64,000 nt of DNA. Source: Teichococcus vastitatis (GTDB taxonomy: Bacteria > Pseudomonadota > Alphaproteobacteria > Acetobacterales > Acetobacteraceae). Positions 51,807 through 62,823 of this stretch are shown one piece after another. Numbering within the stretch: position 1 is the stretch's first letter; each line of letters starts with the position of its first letter. The stretch spans positions 186,001-250,000 of the forward strand of contig NZ_QXGS01000001.1 of the NCBI RefSeq assembly GCF_003604215.1. Direction: 5' to 3'. Under the pieces are notes generated by a model. The model was not told the origin of the DNA, searched no databases, and saw only the letters and a program-made list of their open reading frames with translations. The translations under genes and the position numbers were made by a program.

Positions 51807-53243
51807 ATGCGCGCGCTGCCGCTCAATATCGGACCTATCCACTTCGTCGGCATCGGCGGCATCGGCATGTCGGGCATCGCCGAGGTGCTGCACAACCTTG
51901 GCTACCAGGTGCAGGGCAGCGACATCGCCGAGGGCTACAACGTCGAGCGCCTGCGCGGTGCCGGCATCTCGGTGATGGTGGGCCACGACGCAGCCAATCT
52001 GGGCGCGGCGCAAGTGGTGGTGACCTCCACCGCAGTGAAGCGCGACAATCCTGAGGTGATGGCTGCCCGCCAGCGGCTGATCCCGGTGGTGCGCCGCGCC
52101 GAGATGCTGGCCGAGCTGATGCGGCTGAAATGGGGCATCGCCATCGGCGGCACGCATGGCAAGACCACCACCACCTCGCTGGTGGCGACGGTGCTGGAGA
52201 CCGCCAAGCTCGACCCCACCGTGATCAATGGCGGCATCGTCAACGCCTACGGCACCAACACCCGGCTCGGCGAAGGCGACTGGATGGTGGTCGAGGCGGA
52301 TGAGAGCGACGGGTCCTTCCTGCGCCTTCCGGCCGTGGCCGCCGTGGTGACCAACATGGATGCCGAGCACCTGGACCATTGGGGCACCGAGGAGGCGATG
52401 AAGCAGGGCTATGCCCAGTTCGTCGGCAACATTCCGTTCTACGGCTTTGCGGTGCTGTGCGCCGACCACCCCAATGTCCAGGCGATGATCCCGCACCTGG
52501 ACCGCCGGCTGATCACCTATGGTTTCTCGCCGCAGGCTGACGTGCGGGCCGAGCGTCTGATCACCGACCGCATGGGCGCGACTTTCGAGGTTACGGTGCA
52601 GGACCGCGCCACCGGCCGCAGCCGTGCGCTGAAGCCGATGCGCCTGCCGATGCTTGGCCAGCACAACGTGCAGAACGCGCTGGCGGCGATCGCGGTCGGC
52701 ATCGAGATGGATATCGACGAAGGCACCATCCGCTCGGCACTTGCCGGCTTCAAGGGCGTGAAGCGGCGCTTCACCCGGGTGGGCGAGTCCAACGGCGTGC
52801 AGATCATCGATGATTACGGTCACCATCCGGTGGAGATCGCCGCGGTGCTGAAGGCGGCGCGGCAGGCCGGCGCGCGGGACGTGATCGCGGTGGTGCAGCC
52901 GCATCGTTATTCGCGCCTGAAGCAGTTGTTCGAGGAATTCTGTCAATGCATGAATGACGCGGGCACGGTGATCGTGGCCGACGTCTACGCCGCGGGCGAA
53001 CAGCCGATCCCGGGCGCCGACCGGGACTCCCTGGTAGACGGGCTGCGTTCCCATGGGCACCGCAGCGTGGTTCCCTTGCCCGGCCCCGACAGCCTGCCGG
53101 AGATGATCAACGCCATCGCTAAGCCGGGCGATTACGTGGTCTGCCTCGGCGCCGGCAACATCACGGGCTGGGCGCACGCGTTGCCAGAGCAGTTGCAGGC
53201 GCTGGCGCCGCGCGGCCCGCGTCGTGCCGGAGGCGCGCGATGA
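51807..53243 (+). CDS. murC: UDP-MurNAc:L-alanine ligase
   Basis: Adds the first amino acid of the stem peptide. The N-terminal Rossmann motif is [19 protein letters not shown]. The P-loop [14 protein letters not shown] is near residue 115. [20 protein letters not shown] and the CLGAGNIT block near the C-terminus are characteristic. 478 residues. It starts one base after murG; the ATG at 51807 is the first that gives the Rossmann motif at the N-terminus. Confidence 0.96.
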   Translation: MRALPLNIGPIHFVGIGGIGMSGIAEVLHNLGYQVQGSDIAEGYNVERLRGAGISVMVGHDAANLGAAQVVVTSTAVKRDNPEVMAARQRLIPVVRRAEMLAELMRLKWGIAIGGTHGKTTTTSLVATVLETAKLDPTVINGGIVNAYGTNTRLGEGDWMVVEADESDGSFLRLPAVAAVVTNMDAEHLDHWGTEEAMKQGYAQFVGNIPFYGFAVLCADHPNVQAMIPHLDRRLITYGFSPQADVRAERLITDRMGATFEVTVQDRATGRSRALKPMRLPMLGQHNVQNALAAIAVGIEMDIDEGTIRSALAGFKGVKRRFTRVGESNGVQIIDDYGHHPVEIAAVLKAARQAGARDVIAVVQPHRYSRLKQLFEEFCQCMNDAGTVIVADVYAAGEQPIPGADRDSLVDGLRSHGHRSVVPLPGPDSLPEMINAIAKPGDYVVCLGAGNITGWAHALPEQLQALAPRGPRRAGGAR

Positions 53244-53301
53244 GCTGGGCCGGCCGGACGCGCACGATGGTTTCGGTCGCCGGAAGCGTGCGGTGAGGCG
53301 C

Positions 53302-54204
53302 ATGGGCAACGAGGTTGAACACCGCTTGCCGCCCTTGCGCGGCCGGGTGCAGGCCGCCGCGCCGCTGGCGCCGTTCACCTGGTTCCGCACAGGGGGTACG
53401 GCCGATTGGCTGGTGCGTCCCGCCGATGGTGACGACCTTATGCTGCTGCTGCGCGACCACCCGCGCGGCCTGCCGCTCACAGTGATCGGCGCCGCATCCA
53501 ACCTGCTGGTGCGCGATGGCGGGGTTCGCGGCATCGTGGTGAAGCTGGCGCGTGGCTTTTCCGACATCGTGGTGGAAGCGGACGGCATCGTCGCCGGCGC
53601 CGCAGCGCTCGACGTCACGGTGGCCGAGCACGCGGCAGCCGCCGGGCTGGCCGGGCTGGAATTTCTCTGCGGTATCCCGGGCAGCATCGGCGGCGCCGTC
53701 GCGATGAATGCCGGCGCCTACGGTTCCGAGATCCGGGACATACTCGACTGGGCCGAGATCGCCACGCCGTCCGGGCTGCAGCGCCTCGGCGCCGCCGAGC
53801 TGGGCTTCGCTTATCGCCGCGCCATTCTGCCGGATGGTGGCATCGTCATCCGGGCGCGGTTCCGGGCCGCCGCCGGAGACGCGGCGGCGATCGGCGAGCG
53901 CATGGCGGGGATCCGCGCGGCACGCGAGGAAGCGCAGCCGGTGCGCGCGCGAACCGGTGGCTCGACCTTCAAGAATCCTCCCGGCGGGAAGGCCTGGGCC
54001 TTGATCGACGCCGCAGGATGCCGTGGCTTGCGGATTGGCGACGCACAGGTGTCGGAAAAGCATTGCAACTTCCTGCTCAATCTCGGTAGGGCAAGCGCCG
54101 CGGATCTGGAAGCGCTGGGGGAAACGGTGCGCGACCGGGTGGCGGGAACATCGGGCATCACGCTGGAATGGGAAATCCGACGCATCGGGGAGGAAGCGGC
54201 ATGA
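53302..54204 (+). CDS. murB: UDP-N-acetylenolpyruvoylglucosamine reductase
   Basis: FAD enzyme that reduces UDP-GlcNAc-enolpyruvate to UDP-MurNAc. FAD-binding residues lie in [15 protein letters not shown] and [53 protein letters not shown] with the proton-donor Ser, and CNFLLNLG mark the type II short form. The start is not certain: ATG 53302 has GGTGAGG just upstream, and GTG 53293 in the same frame also has a usable GGAAG. It follows murC after about 58 bases and overlaps ddl (ATGA). Confidence 0.94.
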   Translation: MGNEVEHRLPPLRGRVQAAAPLAPFTWFRTGGTADWLVRPADGDDLMLLLRDHPRGLPLTVIGAASNLLVRDGGVRGIVVKLARGFSDIVVEADGIVAGAAALDVTVAEHAAAAGLAGLEFLCGIPGSIGGAVAMNAGAYGSEIRDILDWAEIATPSGLQRLGAAELGFAYRRAILPDGGIVIRARFRAAAGDAAAIGERMAGIRAAREEAQPVRARTGGSTFKNPPGGKAWALIDAAGCRGLRIGDAQVSEKHCNFLLNLGRASAADLEALGETVRDRVAGTSGITLEWEIRRIGEEAA

Positions 54205-55112
54205 CGCATGTCGCGGTGCTGCAAGGTGGCATTTCAACCGAGCGCGAGGTTTCGCTCTCGACTGGCCGCGGCGTGGTCGCGGCGCTGCGGGAGGCGGGCT
54301 TCACCGTGAGCCCGATCGAGGTGACCGAGGATCTGGCGGCACTCATCGCCACGCTGCAGCAGATCAGGCCCGATGTGGTGTTCAACGCGCTGCATGGCCG
54401 CTTCGGCGAGGATGGCTGCGTCCAGGGCGTGCTGGACTGGCTCGGCATTCCCTACACGCATTCCGGCGTGCGCGCCTCGTCCGTGGCGATGGACAAGGTC
54501 GCGGCCAAGGCGGTGTTCGCCGCGCACGGGCTGCCGCTCGCCGAGCACCGGCTGGTGACGCCGGAGGAGTTGGAAGCCGCCGACCCCCTGCCCCGCCCCT
54601 ATGTGGTGAAGCCGGTGAACGAGGGGTCGTCGGTCGGCGTCGAGATCGTCAAGGACGGCGATAATCGCCGCGGCGAGATCGCCCGCAACTGGCGCTTCGG
54701 CCAGAAGGTCATGGCGGAGGAATACATCCCCGGCCGCGAATTGACGGTGGCCGTGATGGGCGACCGGCCACTGGTGGTGACCGAGATCGGCACCGGCCAC
54801 ATGTTCTACGACTACGATGCCAAGTATGCGGCAGGCGGCAGCCGGCACACCTTGCCGGCGCAGGTGCCGGACGCGGTGGCCGAGGCGGCGCGGCAGGCGG
54901 CACTGCGCGCACACCAGGCGCTGGGCTGCCGCGGCGTGTCGCGCTCGGATTTCCGTTACGACGACAGCACCGGCCGCATCGTGCTGCTGGAAGTGAACAC
55001 CCAGCCCGGCATGACGCCCACCAGCCTGGTGCCGGAGCAGGCCGCCTATTGCGGGATCGACTTCGCGGCGCTCTGCGCCTGGATGGTGCAGGAGGCACGC
55101 CATGGCCCGTAG
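54201..55112 (+). CDS. ddl: D-alanine:D-alanine ligase
   Basis: ATP-grasp enzyme that makes D-Ala-D-Ala for MurF. The N-terminus [65 protein letters not shown], and the metal-binding [20 protein letters not shown] are family features. 303 residues, typical of the DdlB form found in dcw clusters. The ftsQ start lies within its last 11 bases. Confidence 0.96.
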   Translation: MTHVAVLQGGISTEREVSLSTGRGVVAALREAGFTVSPIEVTEDLAALIATLQQIRPDVVFNALHGRFGEDGCVQGVLDWLGIPYTHSGVRASSVAMDKVAAKAVFAAHGLPLAEHRLVTPEELEAADPLPRPYVVKPVNEGSSVGVEIVKDGDNRRGEIARNWRFGQKVMAEEYIPGRELTVAVMGDRPLVVTEIGTGHMFYDYDAKYAAGGSRHTLPAQVPDAVAEAARQAALRAHQALGCRGVSRSDFRYDDSTGRIVLLEVNTQPGMTPTSLVPEQAAYCGIDFAALCAWMVQEARHGP

Positions 55113-56010
55113 TCCGACACGCCTGCAGACGGGCGAACGCACGCGGCTGTCACAGGATGGGCGCCCGCCGCAGTTGGCGGCGCAGCGTCCCAACGCGCTG
55201 CGGCTGTGGCTCCGGCGGCAGCGCCCGCATCTGCGGCCGATCCTGCTGGGCATCGCCGGCGCATGCTGCCTGGGTGCCGGCGCCGTGGCCGTGGCGGCGC
55301 TGGATCCGGCCGGGCGCTTCGCCTGGCTCGGCCAGGGCGTCTCCGGCATCGCTGCAGAGGCCGGGCTGACGGTTGGCGACATCGTGGTGCGCGGACAGCA
55401 GAACACGCCGCGTGAACTGATCCGCACCGCCATCGGCACCGGCCGCGGCGAACCATTGCTGGCGTTCTCGCCGGCGCAGGTCAAGGCACGGCTGGAAAGC
55501 ATTGCCTGGATCGAGGAAGCCGAGGTGCAGCGCCACATGTCCGGCGACATCTTGATCACGCTGCGCGAACGTCAGCCTTTCGCCATCTGGCAACACGACA
55601 ATCGCTTCGCCGTCATCGACCGCGAGGGTCGCATCGTGACGGCGGAAACGTTGGACGCGTTCGGGCCGCTGCCCCTGCTGGTGGGCGACGGAGCGCAGAA
55701 GATGGGTGGCGCGCTGTATGACGCTCTGAAGGCGGAACCCGAAGTGCAGCGCCGCGTGCAAGCCCTGGTGTATGTCAGCCAGCGCCGCTGGAACCTGCGG
55801 CTGCACAACGGCACTGACGTGCTGCTGCCCGAAGGGCACGAACATGCGGCGATCCGCCGGCTGGGCGAGTTGCAGCGCAGCAGTGCCTTGATGGACCGCA
55901 CTCTGGTGGCGATCGACATGCGCATGCCCGATCGGCTGGTGGTGCGCCAGCAGCCGCAACCGGAAGAAGCCGAGCCCGTCAAGGTCAAGCGCGGGAGCAG
56001 CCGCGGATGA
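55102..56010 (+). CDS. ftsQ: Cell division protein FtsQ
   Basis: Bitopic divisome protein connecting FtsL/FtsB to the rest of the division machinery. A cytoplasmic basic N-terminus is followed by a membrane segment ([20 protein letters not shown], about residues 49-68). The POTRA domain, starting [23 protein letters not shown], and the FtsQ beta domain follow, with [23 protein letters not shown]. 302 residues. The ATG has GGAGG upstream inside the end of ddl. It overlaps ftsA by ATGA. Confidence 0.95.
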   Translation: MARSPTRLQTGERTRLSQDGRPPQLAAQRPNALRLWLRRQRPHLRPILLGIAGACCLGAGAVAVAALDPAGRFAWLGQGVSGIAAEAGLTVGDIVVRGQQNTPRELIRTAIGTGRGEPLLAFSPAQVKARLESIAWIEEAEVQRHMSGDILITLRERQPFAIWQHDNRFAVIDREGRIVTAETLDAFGPLPLLVGDGAQKMGGALYDALKAEPEVQRRVQALVYVSQRRWNLRLHNGTDVLLPEGHEHAAIRRLGELQRSSALMDRTLVAIDMRMPDRLVVRQQPQPEEAEPVKVKRGSSRG

Positions 56011-57302
56011 TGCCGGTGCAACGCCTCACCCCGCCGCCGGAACTCGCCACGCCCGTCTCCCGCCGGCGTCGCGCGCGCAGCGGGCCCTACGGCGTGCTCG
56101 ACATCGGCAGCAGCAAGGTGGTCTGCCTGATCGCGCGGGTCGAGGCGGATGGGCAGGCCCGCATCCTCGGTTGCGGCTGGCAACGCGCCCGCGGCATCAA
56201 AGGCGGCAACATCGTCGACCTGCAGGAGGCCGAACAATGCATCCGCGCCGCCGTGGCCCAGGCGGAAGAAGCGGCGGAACTGAAGCTGTCCGGCGCCATT
56301 GTGAACCTGTCCTGCGGCCAGCCGGCCTCGCGTCTGATGAACATTCAATGGCCGATCGGCGGCCGCGCGGTGACCGACGCCGATCTGCGCGCGGTGTTGG
56401 CGGAAGGCCGTCGCCGCGCTGCCGAGGAAGGCCGCGAAACCGTTCACGCCACCACGCTCGGCTTCACCATCGATGCGACGCCGGGTGTTCCCGATCCGCG
56501 CGGCATGGAATGCGAGACGCTGGCGGCGCATCTGCATCTGGTGGATTCCGCATCCAGCGCGTTGCGCAACCTCGGCATCTGTCTCAGCCACTGCGACCTG
56601 GAGGTGGAGGAGCTGGTGTCCGCTCCCTTCGCCGCAGCCTTGTCGGTGCTGGTGGAAGATGAGCGGCAGCTCGGCGCCACGGTGGTCGACATGGGCGGCG
56701 GCACCACCAGCATCGCCATCTATGGCGAGGGCCACCTGCTGCACACGGCGCAGATTCCGGTGGGCGGCTGGCAGGTCACCAATGATCTGGCGCGCGGCCT
56801 CGCGACGCCCATCGCGCAGGCCGAGCGCATCAAGATCCTGGATGGTTGCGCGCTGCAAGGCGGCGACGATGCCAAGGCCATGGTGAACGTGCCGCAGGTC
56901 GGCGAAGACGAGGATCATCTGGTCAGCGTGCCGCGCAGCACCGTAATCAACATCATCCGCCCGCGCATCGAGGAAACCCTGGAGCTGGTGCGTGACCGAA
57001 TCGACGCCGCGGCCTTGGGTCGGGAAGCCGGTGCACGCGTGGTGCTGACCGGCGGTGCCAGCCAGCTCGTCGGTTTGCGCGAAATGGCGGCGCAGATTTT
57101 GGACCGTCCGGTGCGTCTCGGGCGTCCCGCTTTTGTGCGCGGTTTGCCAGATCCGGCACAAGGATCGGATTTCGCGACAACGCTGGGTCTCGTCGCCTGG
57201 GGCACCGGCGAAGGACGACCTCTGATTGATATAGATCCCGCTCCAGAACGCGGATTTGGTCGATTTGCTCGATTCGTCAACTGGCTTCGGGAGCGAGTCT
57301 GA
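56007..57302 (+). CDS. ftsA: Cell division protein FtsA
   Basis: Actin-like protein that tethers FtsZ to the membrane. The phosphate-1 loop is [17 protein letters not shown] near residue 30, the phosphate-2 loop [15 protein letters not shown] near 228, and the adenosine motif [17 protein letters not shown] near 347. The C-terminal amphipathic helix [12 protein letters not shown] is the membrane-targeting sequence. 431 residues. A 61-base gap separates it from ftsZ. Confidence 0.96.
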   Translation: MMPVQRLTPPPELATPVSRRRRARSGPYGVLDIGSSKVVCLIARVEADGQARILGCGWQRARGIKGGNIVDLQEAEQCIRAAVAQAEEAAELKLSGAIVNLSCGQPASRLMNIQWPIGGRAVTDADLRAVLAEGRRRAAEEGRETVHATTLGFTIDATPGVPDPRGMECETLAAHLHLVDSASSALRNLGICLSHCDLEVEELVSAPFAAALSVLVEDERQLGATVVDMGGGTTSIAIYGEGHLLHTAQIPVGGWQVTNDLARGLATPIAQAERIKILDGCALQGGDDAKAMVNVPQVGEDEDHLVSVPRSTVINIIRPRIEETLELVRDRIDAAALGREAGARVVLTGGASQLVGLREMAAQILDRPVRLGRPAFVRGLPDPAQGSDFATTLGLVAWGTGEGRPLIDIDPAPERGFGRFARFVNWLRERV

Positions 57303-57363
57303 TGCAAAGTACCGACACGCCGAATCGCCGCTCGCCGGACAACGCCCAAGGAGAATCGCTGGC

Positions 57364-58929
57364 ATGACGCTGAACCTGACCATTCCACGCCAGCAGCACA
57401 CGGATTTCAGTCCGCGCATCACCGTTGTCGGTGTTGGCGGCGCCGGTTGCAACGCGGTCAACAACATGATCGCCATGGGCCTCGACGGCGTCGAGTTCCT
57501 GGTCGCCAACACCGATGCGCAGGCACTGGTCAACAGCCGCGCGGAACGCCGCGTGCAGCTCGGGCCGCACCTGACGCAGGGCCTCGGCGCCGGTGCCAAG
57601 CCGGAGATCGGTCGCGCGGCGGCGGAAGAGGCGACGGAAGATCTGGCGCGTCATCTCGAAGGCATGCACATGGTGTTCATCACCGCCGGCATGGGCGGTG
57701 GCACGGGCACCGGCGCGGCCCCGGTGATCGCGCGCATGGCGCGCGAACGCGGCATCCTGACGGTTGGCGTTGTGACCCGGCCCTTCGACTTTGAAGGCAT
57801 GAAGCGTCGCCGCTCGGCGGAAGCGGGCATCGAGGATCTGCAGACCTACGTCGACACGCTGATCGTGATCCCGAACCAGAACCTGTTCCGGAAAGCGAAC
57901 GAGCGCACCACCTTCGCCGAAGCCTTCAAGATGGCGGACGACGTGCTCTACATGGGCGTGCGCGGCGTGACCGACTTGATGGTCAATCCCGGCCTGGTGA
58001 ATCTCGACTTCGCTGATATCCGCACCGTGATGGCGGAGATGGGCAAGGCGATGATGGGCACCGGCGAGTCCGAGGGCGAGGACCGCGCGGTGGAAGCCGC
58101 CGAGGCTGCCATCAGCAATCCGCTGCTGGAAGATACCTCGATGCTCGGCGCGCGCGGCGTGCTGATCAACATCACCGGCGGCTACGACATGACGCTGTTC
58201 GAGGTCGACCAGGCCGTGAACCGCATCGGCCGCGAAGTCGATCAGGATTGCAACATCATCTTCGGCTCCTCGATCGACGAGGAAATGAACGGCCGGCTGC
58301 GCGTGTCGGTGGTCGCGACTGGCATAGACGCTGTTCAGGAGGAGAGCGTCTCGGAGCGGCCGAAGCTGGTCGCAATGGGTGGCGGTGCGCCGGTGCAGGC
58401 CGTGGCGACCCAGGCCATTCCGACGCATCAGGGCCCGCGCAGCGTGGTCGGTGCGCCGGTGGCGCCGCGGCCGGTGATGCCGCAGCCGGCCTCGCCGGTG
58501 CGCGTGGGCGGCCATCCGGCTCAGGCCGGCGCGCCGCGCCGTCCGGCAGGCATGGCCGGCGCTCCGGCACCCGCGACCTTCGAGGCGGCTCCGCCTCAGC
58601 TGCCCCAGGGCCTGTCGCCGGAGGCACCCTCGCCCGAGGACGTTCCCGCGACCCTTGGTGGCGCGGCTGACCCCGCGCGCCCCGTGCAGGCGGCCCGTCC
58701 GATGGCGCCGTCCCCGGTGTCTGCTCCTCCGGTCGGCGGTGGATTCAACCTGTTCCGTAAGGCCACCGGGCTGATGCGCCGCAACCTGGGTGCCGAAGCG
58801 GAAGCGCCGTCGGCGATGCCCCGCCAGTCCGTGCAGCAGCCTGCAGCCGCGCCACGCCCGGCGCAGCAGCAGCCGGCCGAGGAGATGGGTCTCGACATCC
58901 CAACGTTCCTCCGCCGGCAGAACAACTGA
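57364..58929 (+). CDS. ftsZ: Cell division protein FtsZ
   Basis: Tubulin-like GTPase that polymerises at the division site. The GTP-binding signature [12 protein letters not shown] is at residues 109-120, and [17 protein letters not shown] near 19. The globular core ends near residue 325 and is followed by a Pro/Ala-rich linker of about 180 residues and the conserved C-terminal peptide [12 protein letters not shown] used to bind FtsA. The 521-residue length, against 383 in E. coli, is due to this long linker, which is usual in alphaproteobacteria. The ATG at 57364 has AAGGAG ten bases upstream. It is the last gene of the dcw cluster. Confidence 0.97.
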   Translation: MTLNLTIPRQQHTDFSPRITVVGVGGAGCNAVNNMIAMGLDGVEFLVANTDAQALVNSRAERRVQLGPHLTQGLGAGAKPEIGRAAAEEATEDLARHLEGMHMVFITAGMGGGTGTGAAPVIARMARERGILTVGVVTRPFDFEGMKRRRSAEAGIEDLQTYVDTLIVIPNQNLFRKANERTTFAEAFKMADDVLYMGVRGVTDLMVNPGLVNLDFADIRTVMAEMGKAMMGTGESEGEDRAVEAAEAAISNPLLEDTSMLGARGVLINITGGYDMTLFEVDQAVNRIGREVDQDCNIIFGSSIDEEMNGRLRVSVVATGIDAVQEESVSERPKLVAMGGGAPVQAVATQAIPTHQGPRSVVGAPVAPRPVMPQPASPVRVGGHPAQAGAPRRPAGMAGAPAPATFEAAPPQLPQGLSPEAPSPEDVPATLGGAADPARPVQAARPMAPSPVSAPPVGGGFNLFRKATGLMRRNLGAEAEAPSAMPRQSVQQPAAAPRPAQQQPAEEMGLDIPTFLRRQNN

Positions 58930-58959
58930 CCGCCGGCGTTCGATTCCGCGCCGTGACGA

Positions 58960-58991
58960 GGCCCCGCACCGAAAATGTGCGGGGCCTTTTT
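58960..58991 (+). terminator. Intrinsic terminator of the dcw cluster
   Basis: GGCCCCGCAC (58960-58969) pairs perfectly with GTGCGGGGCC (58977-58986) around a seven-base A-rich loop, followed by TTTTT. It lies 30 bases after the ftsZ stop, so lpxC is probably transcribed from its own promoter. Confidence 0.92.
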
Positions 58992-59153
58992 GCATTGCAA
59001 CATCTATTTACTTGCAGGGACTTACAGGTCGATCTTCCGAGGTAATAATCGGAAATAAGCGTTGACTGGCCCTGGCATCGCTGCGGTGCCATCTAGAACT
59101 TCGAACGACGGGCCGCGTTTTCGGCCATGGGACTGAGAGCGCAGCCAGGTAGG

Positions 59154-60104
59154 ATGATGGACGGTTTTATCGCCACGGGAACGGAACGACGCAGGACGCT
59201 GAAGGCAGCCATCGGCTGCGTGGGCGTTGGCCTGCATTCCGGCCGACGCGCGAGCCTGACCCTGCGACCTGCTCCGGTCGGCCACGGCATCGTGTTCCGC
59301 CGCACCGATCTCGGGGTCGACATCCCGGCCCGCTACGACCTGGTATTCGACACTCGGCTGTGCACCGCCATCGCATTGCCCGATCGGCCGCATGCCCGTC
59401 TCGGCACGATCGAGCACGTCATGGCGGCATTGTCCGCCTGCGGCATCGATGACCTGCTGATCGAGGTGGACGGGCCCGAAGTTCCGATCCTGGACGGTTC
59501 GGCCGCGCCGTTTCTGTTCCTGATCGATTGCGCCGGCATCGCCACCACTGCCATGCCGCGCAACAGCATCGAGGTTCTGAAGACGGTGCGCGTTCAGGAC
59601 GGCGAGGGCGACAAGGCGGTCTGGGCTGCGCTGCATCCGATTGCCACCCCGGGCTTCGAGGCGCAGCTGGAGATCGACTTCCCCTCCTCCGCCATTGGCC
59701 GGCAAGCTTTGTCGCTCCGCGTCACCGAAGCCTCCTTCCGCGGCGCCCTGGCCGATTCGCGCACCTTCACCCTGGCGGAGGATGTGGCCCGGCTGCGGGC
59801 TGCCGGGCTGGCGCTGGGCGGCAGCCTGAGCAACGCCGTGGTGGTGGACGGGCCGCTGGTTCTGAACCCCGGCGGCCTTCGGCATCCGGATGAATGCGTG
59901 CGCCACAAGATGCTGGACGTCGTGGGCGATCTTGCCTTGTTGGGTGCGCCGTTGCTGGCACGCTTCGAGGGGCGCCGGTCCGGTCATGCCATCAACAACC
60001 GTCTGGCCCGTGCCCTGATGGCCGATGCCAGTGCCTGGCGCTGGCGCGAGGCGGGCCTGGCCGAGTCCGCCATGATCCGGCATGGCGAGGCCGTCGCGGC
60101 CTGA
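59154..60104 (+). CDS. lpxC: UDP-3-O-acyl-N-acetylglucosamine deacetylase
   Basis: Zinc enzyme for the first committed step of lipid A synthesis. Zinc ligands are His88 in TIEHVMAAL and His251/Asp255 in CVRHKMLDVVGD. CVGVGLHSGRRASLTLRPAP at the N-terminus and SGHAINNRLARALM near the C-terminus are family blocks. The start lies at one of two adjacent ATGs (59154 or 59157) behind AGGTAGG; an earlier ATG at 59127 lacks a binding site. A TTACAG (59022) with TAATAATC (59043) may be a promoter. 316 residues. Confidence 0.95.
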   Translation: MMDGFIATGTERRRTLKAAIGCVGVGLHSGRRASLTLRPAPVGHGIVFRRTDLGVDIPARYDLVFDTRLCTAIALPDRPHARLGTIEHVMAALSACGIDDLLIEVDGPEVPILDGSAAPFLFLIDCAGIATTAMPRNSIEVLKTVRVQDGEGDKAVWAALHPIATPGFEAQLEIDFPSSAIGRQALSLRVTEASFRGALADSRTFTLAEDVARLRAAGLALGGSLSNAVVVDGPLVLNPGGLRHPDECVRHKMLDVVGDLALLGAPLLARFEGRRSGHAINNRLARALMADASAWRWREAGLAESAMIRHGEAVAA

Positions 60105-60198
60105 TCATTCCGGTCCTGGCCCGCCTGCCTGCAGGCCGGCCGCCCGCATTCCGCCGCCCCTTCGTCTCGGCGGAATGCCATGGTATAGAGCGGCCGCC

Positions 60199-61050
60199 AT
60201 GCGTCTTACCCCTCGGACCTTCCGCTTCCCGCTCCTCCTGGCCCTGCCCCTGCTGGCCGGCGCCTGTTCCCAGTGGGATGGCCGGCAATCCAGCCTGAAC
60301 CCGAGCGGATCCGCGGCCGCGGTGACGCCGGACTCTCTGTATGCCGCGGGCATCGATTCCATGCGGCAGGGCGAGTATCAGGAGGCCATCGGGTATTTCG
60401 ACGGCATCGAGCGCGAGCACCCTTATTCCACCTGGGCCACCAATGCGCGGCTGATGGCGGCGTATTCCGACTACATGCGCAACCGCTACACCGAGGCGAT
60501 CGGCGCGCTGGACCGCTTCATCCAGCTGCATCCGGCGCATCGCGACATCGCCTATGCCTATTACCTGCGCTCGCTCTGCTATTATGAGCAGATTGTCGAT
60601 GCCGAGCGCGACCAGCGCGGCACCGAGATCGCGTTGAACCAGTTGCAGGAAGTGATCAACCGGTTTCCCGACACGCCTTATGCCCGCGACGCGCGGCTGA
60701 AGATGGACCTCGCGCGCGATCACCTGGCGGGGCGCGAGATGAACATCGGGCGCTTCTATCAGAGCCGCGGGCTCTACACCGCGGCGATCGGCCGCTTCCG
60801 CCGCGTGGTGGACGAGTTCCAGACCACCAACCACGTGCCTGAGGCGCTGCACCGCCTGACCGAGATCTACCTGGCGCTCGGCCTCACCGACGAGGCGCGC
60901 AAATCCGCCAGCGTGCTGGGCTACAACTATCCGGGCAGTTCCTGGTACCAGGATTCCTACGCGCTGCTCGCCGATCGCGGCATCGAGACGGATGGACCCG
61001 CCGCCAGCCGCCCCGGCTTCTTTGCCCGCGCCTGGAATTCCGTCTTCTGA
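60199..61050 (+). CDS. bamD: Outer membrane assembly lipoprotein BamD
   Basis: Essential lipoprotein of the BAM complex that inserts beta-barrel proteins into the outer membrane. The lipoprotein signal ends LLALPLLAGAC with the acylated Cys23. Tetratricopeptide-like repeats follow, beginning SLYAAGIDSMRQGEYQEAIGYFDGIEREHPYS and QVINRFPDTPYARDARLKMDLARDHLAGREM-type segments (here LQEVINRFPDTPYARDA). 283 residues. The start puts the signal peptide at the N-terminus. It lies between lpxC and recN, all on one strand. Confidence 0.95.
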   Translation: MRLTPRTFRFPLLLALPLLAGACSQWDGRQSSLNPSGSAAAVTPDSLYAAGIDSMRQGEYQEAIGYFDGIEREHPYSTWATNARLMAAYSDYMRNRYTEAIGALDRFIQLHPAHRDIAYAYYLRSLCYYEQIVDAERDQRGTEIALNQLQEVINRFPDTPYARDARLKMDLARDHLAGREMNIGRFYQSRGLYTAAIGRFRRVVDEFQTTNHVPEALHRLTEIYLALGLTDEARKSASVLGYNYPGSSWYQDSYALLADRGIETDGPAASRPGFFARAWNSVF

Positions 61051-61072
61051 GCACCGGGCCGGCTGCCCTGCC

Positions 61073-62752
61073 ATGCTGACCTCGCTCGCCATCCGCGACG
61101 TCGTGCTGATCGAGCGGCTGGATCTGGCACTGGGCCAGGGCCTCACGGTGCTGACCGGCGAAACCGGTGCCGGCAAGTCCATCCTGCTCGACAGCCTGGG
61201 CCTCGCCCTTGGCCAGCGGGCCGAGGCGGGCATGGTCCGGGCCGGACAATCCCAGGCATCGGTCACCGCCTGCTTCCATCTCGCCCCCGACCATCCGGCG
61301 CAGGCGCTGCTCACCGAGCAGGGAATCGACCCCGAGGAGGATCTGGTGCTGCGCCGCGTGGTGCAGGCCGATGGCCGGTCCCGCGCCTTCGTCAATGCCG
61401 AGCCGGTCGGGGTCGGATTGCTGCGCCGCCTCGGCGCGCTGCTGGTCGAGGTGCAGGGGCAGCATGATCAGGTCGGCTTGGCCGACCCTGCCACCCATGC
61501 CGGCCTGCTGGACGCCTTCGGCGCGCTGGAGGCGCGGCGCAACACCGTGGCCGATGCGTTTCGCGACTGGCGCGGCGCCGAGCGCACCCTGAAGGCGGCG
61601 CAGGAGGCCATCGCCCAGGCGCAGCGCGACGAGGAATGGCTGCGCCATGCGGTGGAGGAGCTCAGCCTGCTCGCGCCCGAGGAAGGCGAGGAAGATGCGT
61701 TGTCCGCCGAGCGGCAGGCGATGCAGCAGGGCGAGCGCCGGGCCGAGGCGGTGGCCTCCGCCTTGTCCGAGTTGCAGCCGCGCGACCGCCGCGGCTCCAC
61801 CGGGCCCGCCGCGGCCCTGCGCAACGCCGCCCGCGCCCTGGAACGCCTGCCGGCCCCCAACGAGGAAGCGTCCCCGATCCTGGCGGCGCTGGGTCAGGCG
61901 CAGGACGCGCTGGCGGAGGCCGAAGGAATGCTGGAGCGGCTGGGCGCCGACCTCGGCCCCGATCCGCGACGGCTGGAGCAGGTGGAGGAACGCCTGTTCG
62001 CCCTGCGGGCCGCGGCCCGCAAGCACGCGGTGGCGGTGGTGGAACTGCCGGCATTGCTGCGCGACTTGTCAGGGCGTCTGGCGGCGCTGGATGCCGGTGC
62101 CGAACGCGCCGCCGCGCTGGAAGCCGCTGCGGCGGCGGCCCGGGCTGCCTATGCGCAGGCGGCCGGCGCGTTGACGGCCGCCCGCCAGGAAGCCGCCGGA
62201 CGGCTGGAACAGGCCGTGGCGCAGGAACTGGCACCGCTGAAGCTGGATCGTGCCCGGCTCCACATCGAGATCGCCGCGCGCGAGGAGCGCGCCTGGGCCG
62301 CGGATGGCCAGGACCGCGTCACCTTCCTGGTATCCACCAACCCCGGCCAAAAGCCGGGGCAGCTCGACAAGGTCGCTTCGGGCGGCGAGCTGTCTCGCCT
62401 GATGCTCGCCCTGAAGGTGGTGCTGGCCCGCGGCTCCCCAGTGCCGACCCTGGTGTTCGACGAGGTGGACAGCGGCGTCGGCGGCGCTACCGCCGCCGCG
62501 GTGGGCGAGCGACTGGCCAAGGTCGCGGAGCGGCTACAGGTGCTGGTGGTGACGCACAGCCCGCAGGTGGCGGCACGCGGCACGCAGCATTGGCGCGTCG
62601 CCAAGGGCGTCCGCGCCGACCGTGCCGAGACCAGGGTGGAACCGCTGGACCCGGCCGCGCGGCGCGAGGAGCTGGCGCGGATGCTGGCCGGCGAGACGGT
62701 GACCGAGGCCGCCCGGGCCGCCGCGGATTCCCTGCTGCGCGGCGCCGCCTGA
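61073..62752 (+). CDS. recN: DNA repair protein RecN
   Basis: SMC-like ATPase acting in double-strand break repair. Walker A GETGAGKSILLD is at residues 29-40, and LVEVQGQHDQVGLADPATHAGLLDAFGAL is a RecN signature. Two coiled-coil arms (about residues 160-360) flank the hinge. The ABC signature FDKVASGGELSRLMLALK-type block (here DKVASGGELSRLMLALK), Walker B TLVFDEVDSGVGG and the switch His in VVTHSPQVAARG follow. 559 residues is standard. It begins 22 bases after bamD. Confidence 0.95.
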   Translation: MLTSLAIRDVVLIERLDLALGQGLTVLTGETGAGKSILLDSLGLALGQRAEAGMVRAGQSQASVTACFHLAPDHPAQALLTEQGIDPEEDLVLRRVVQADGRSRAFVNAEPVGVGLLRRLGALLVEVQGQHDQVGLADPATHAGLLDAFGALEARRNTVADAFRDWRGAERTLKAAQEAIAQAQRDEEWLRHAVEELSLLAPEEGEEDALSAERQAMQQGERRAEAVASALSELQPRDRRGSTGPAAALRNAARALERLPAPNEEASPILAALGQAQDALAEAEGMLERLGADLGPDPRRLEQVEERLFALRAAARKHAVAVVELPALLRDLSGRLAALDAGAERAAALEAAAAAARAAYAQAAGALTAARQEAAGRLEQAVAQELAPLKLDRARLHIEIAAREERAWAADGQDRVTFLVSTNPGQKPGQLDKVASGGELSRLMLALKVVLARGSPVPTLVFDEVDSGVGGATAAAVGERLAKVAERLQVLVVTHSPQVAARGTQHWRVAKGVRADRAETRVEPLDPAARREELARMLAGETVTEAARAAADSLLRGAA

Positions 62753-62823
62753 GCGGCCATCCCTCATCTGCGACGATGGAGGCCGTGACCATGGATGCCG
62801 TGCGGGGGCCTGCCCCGCCAGCG

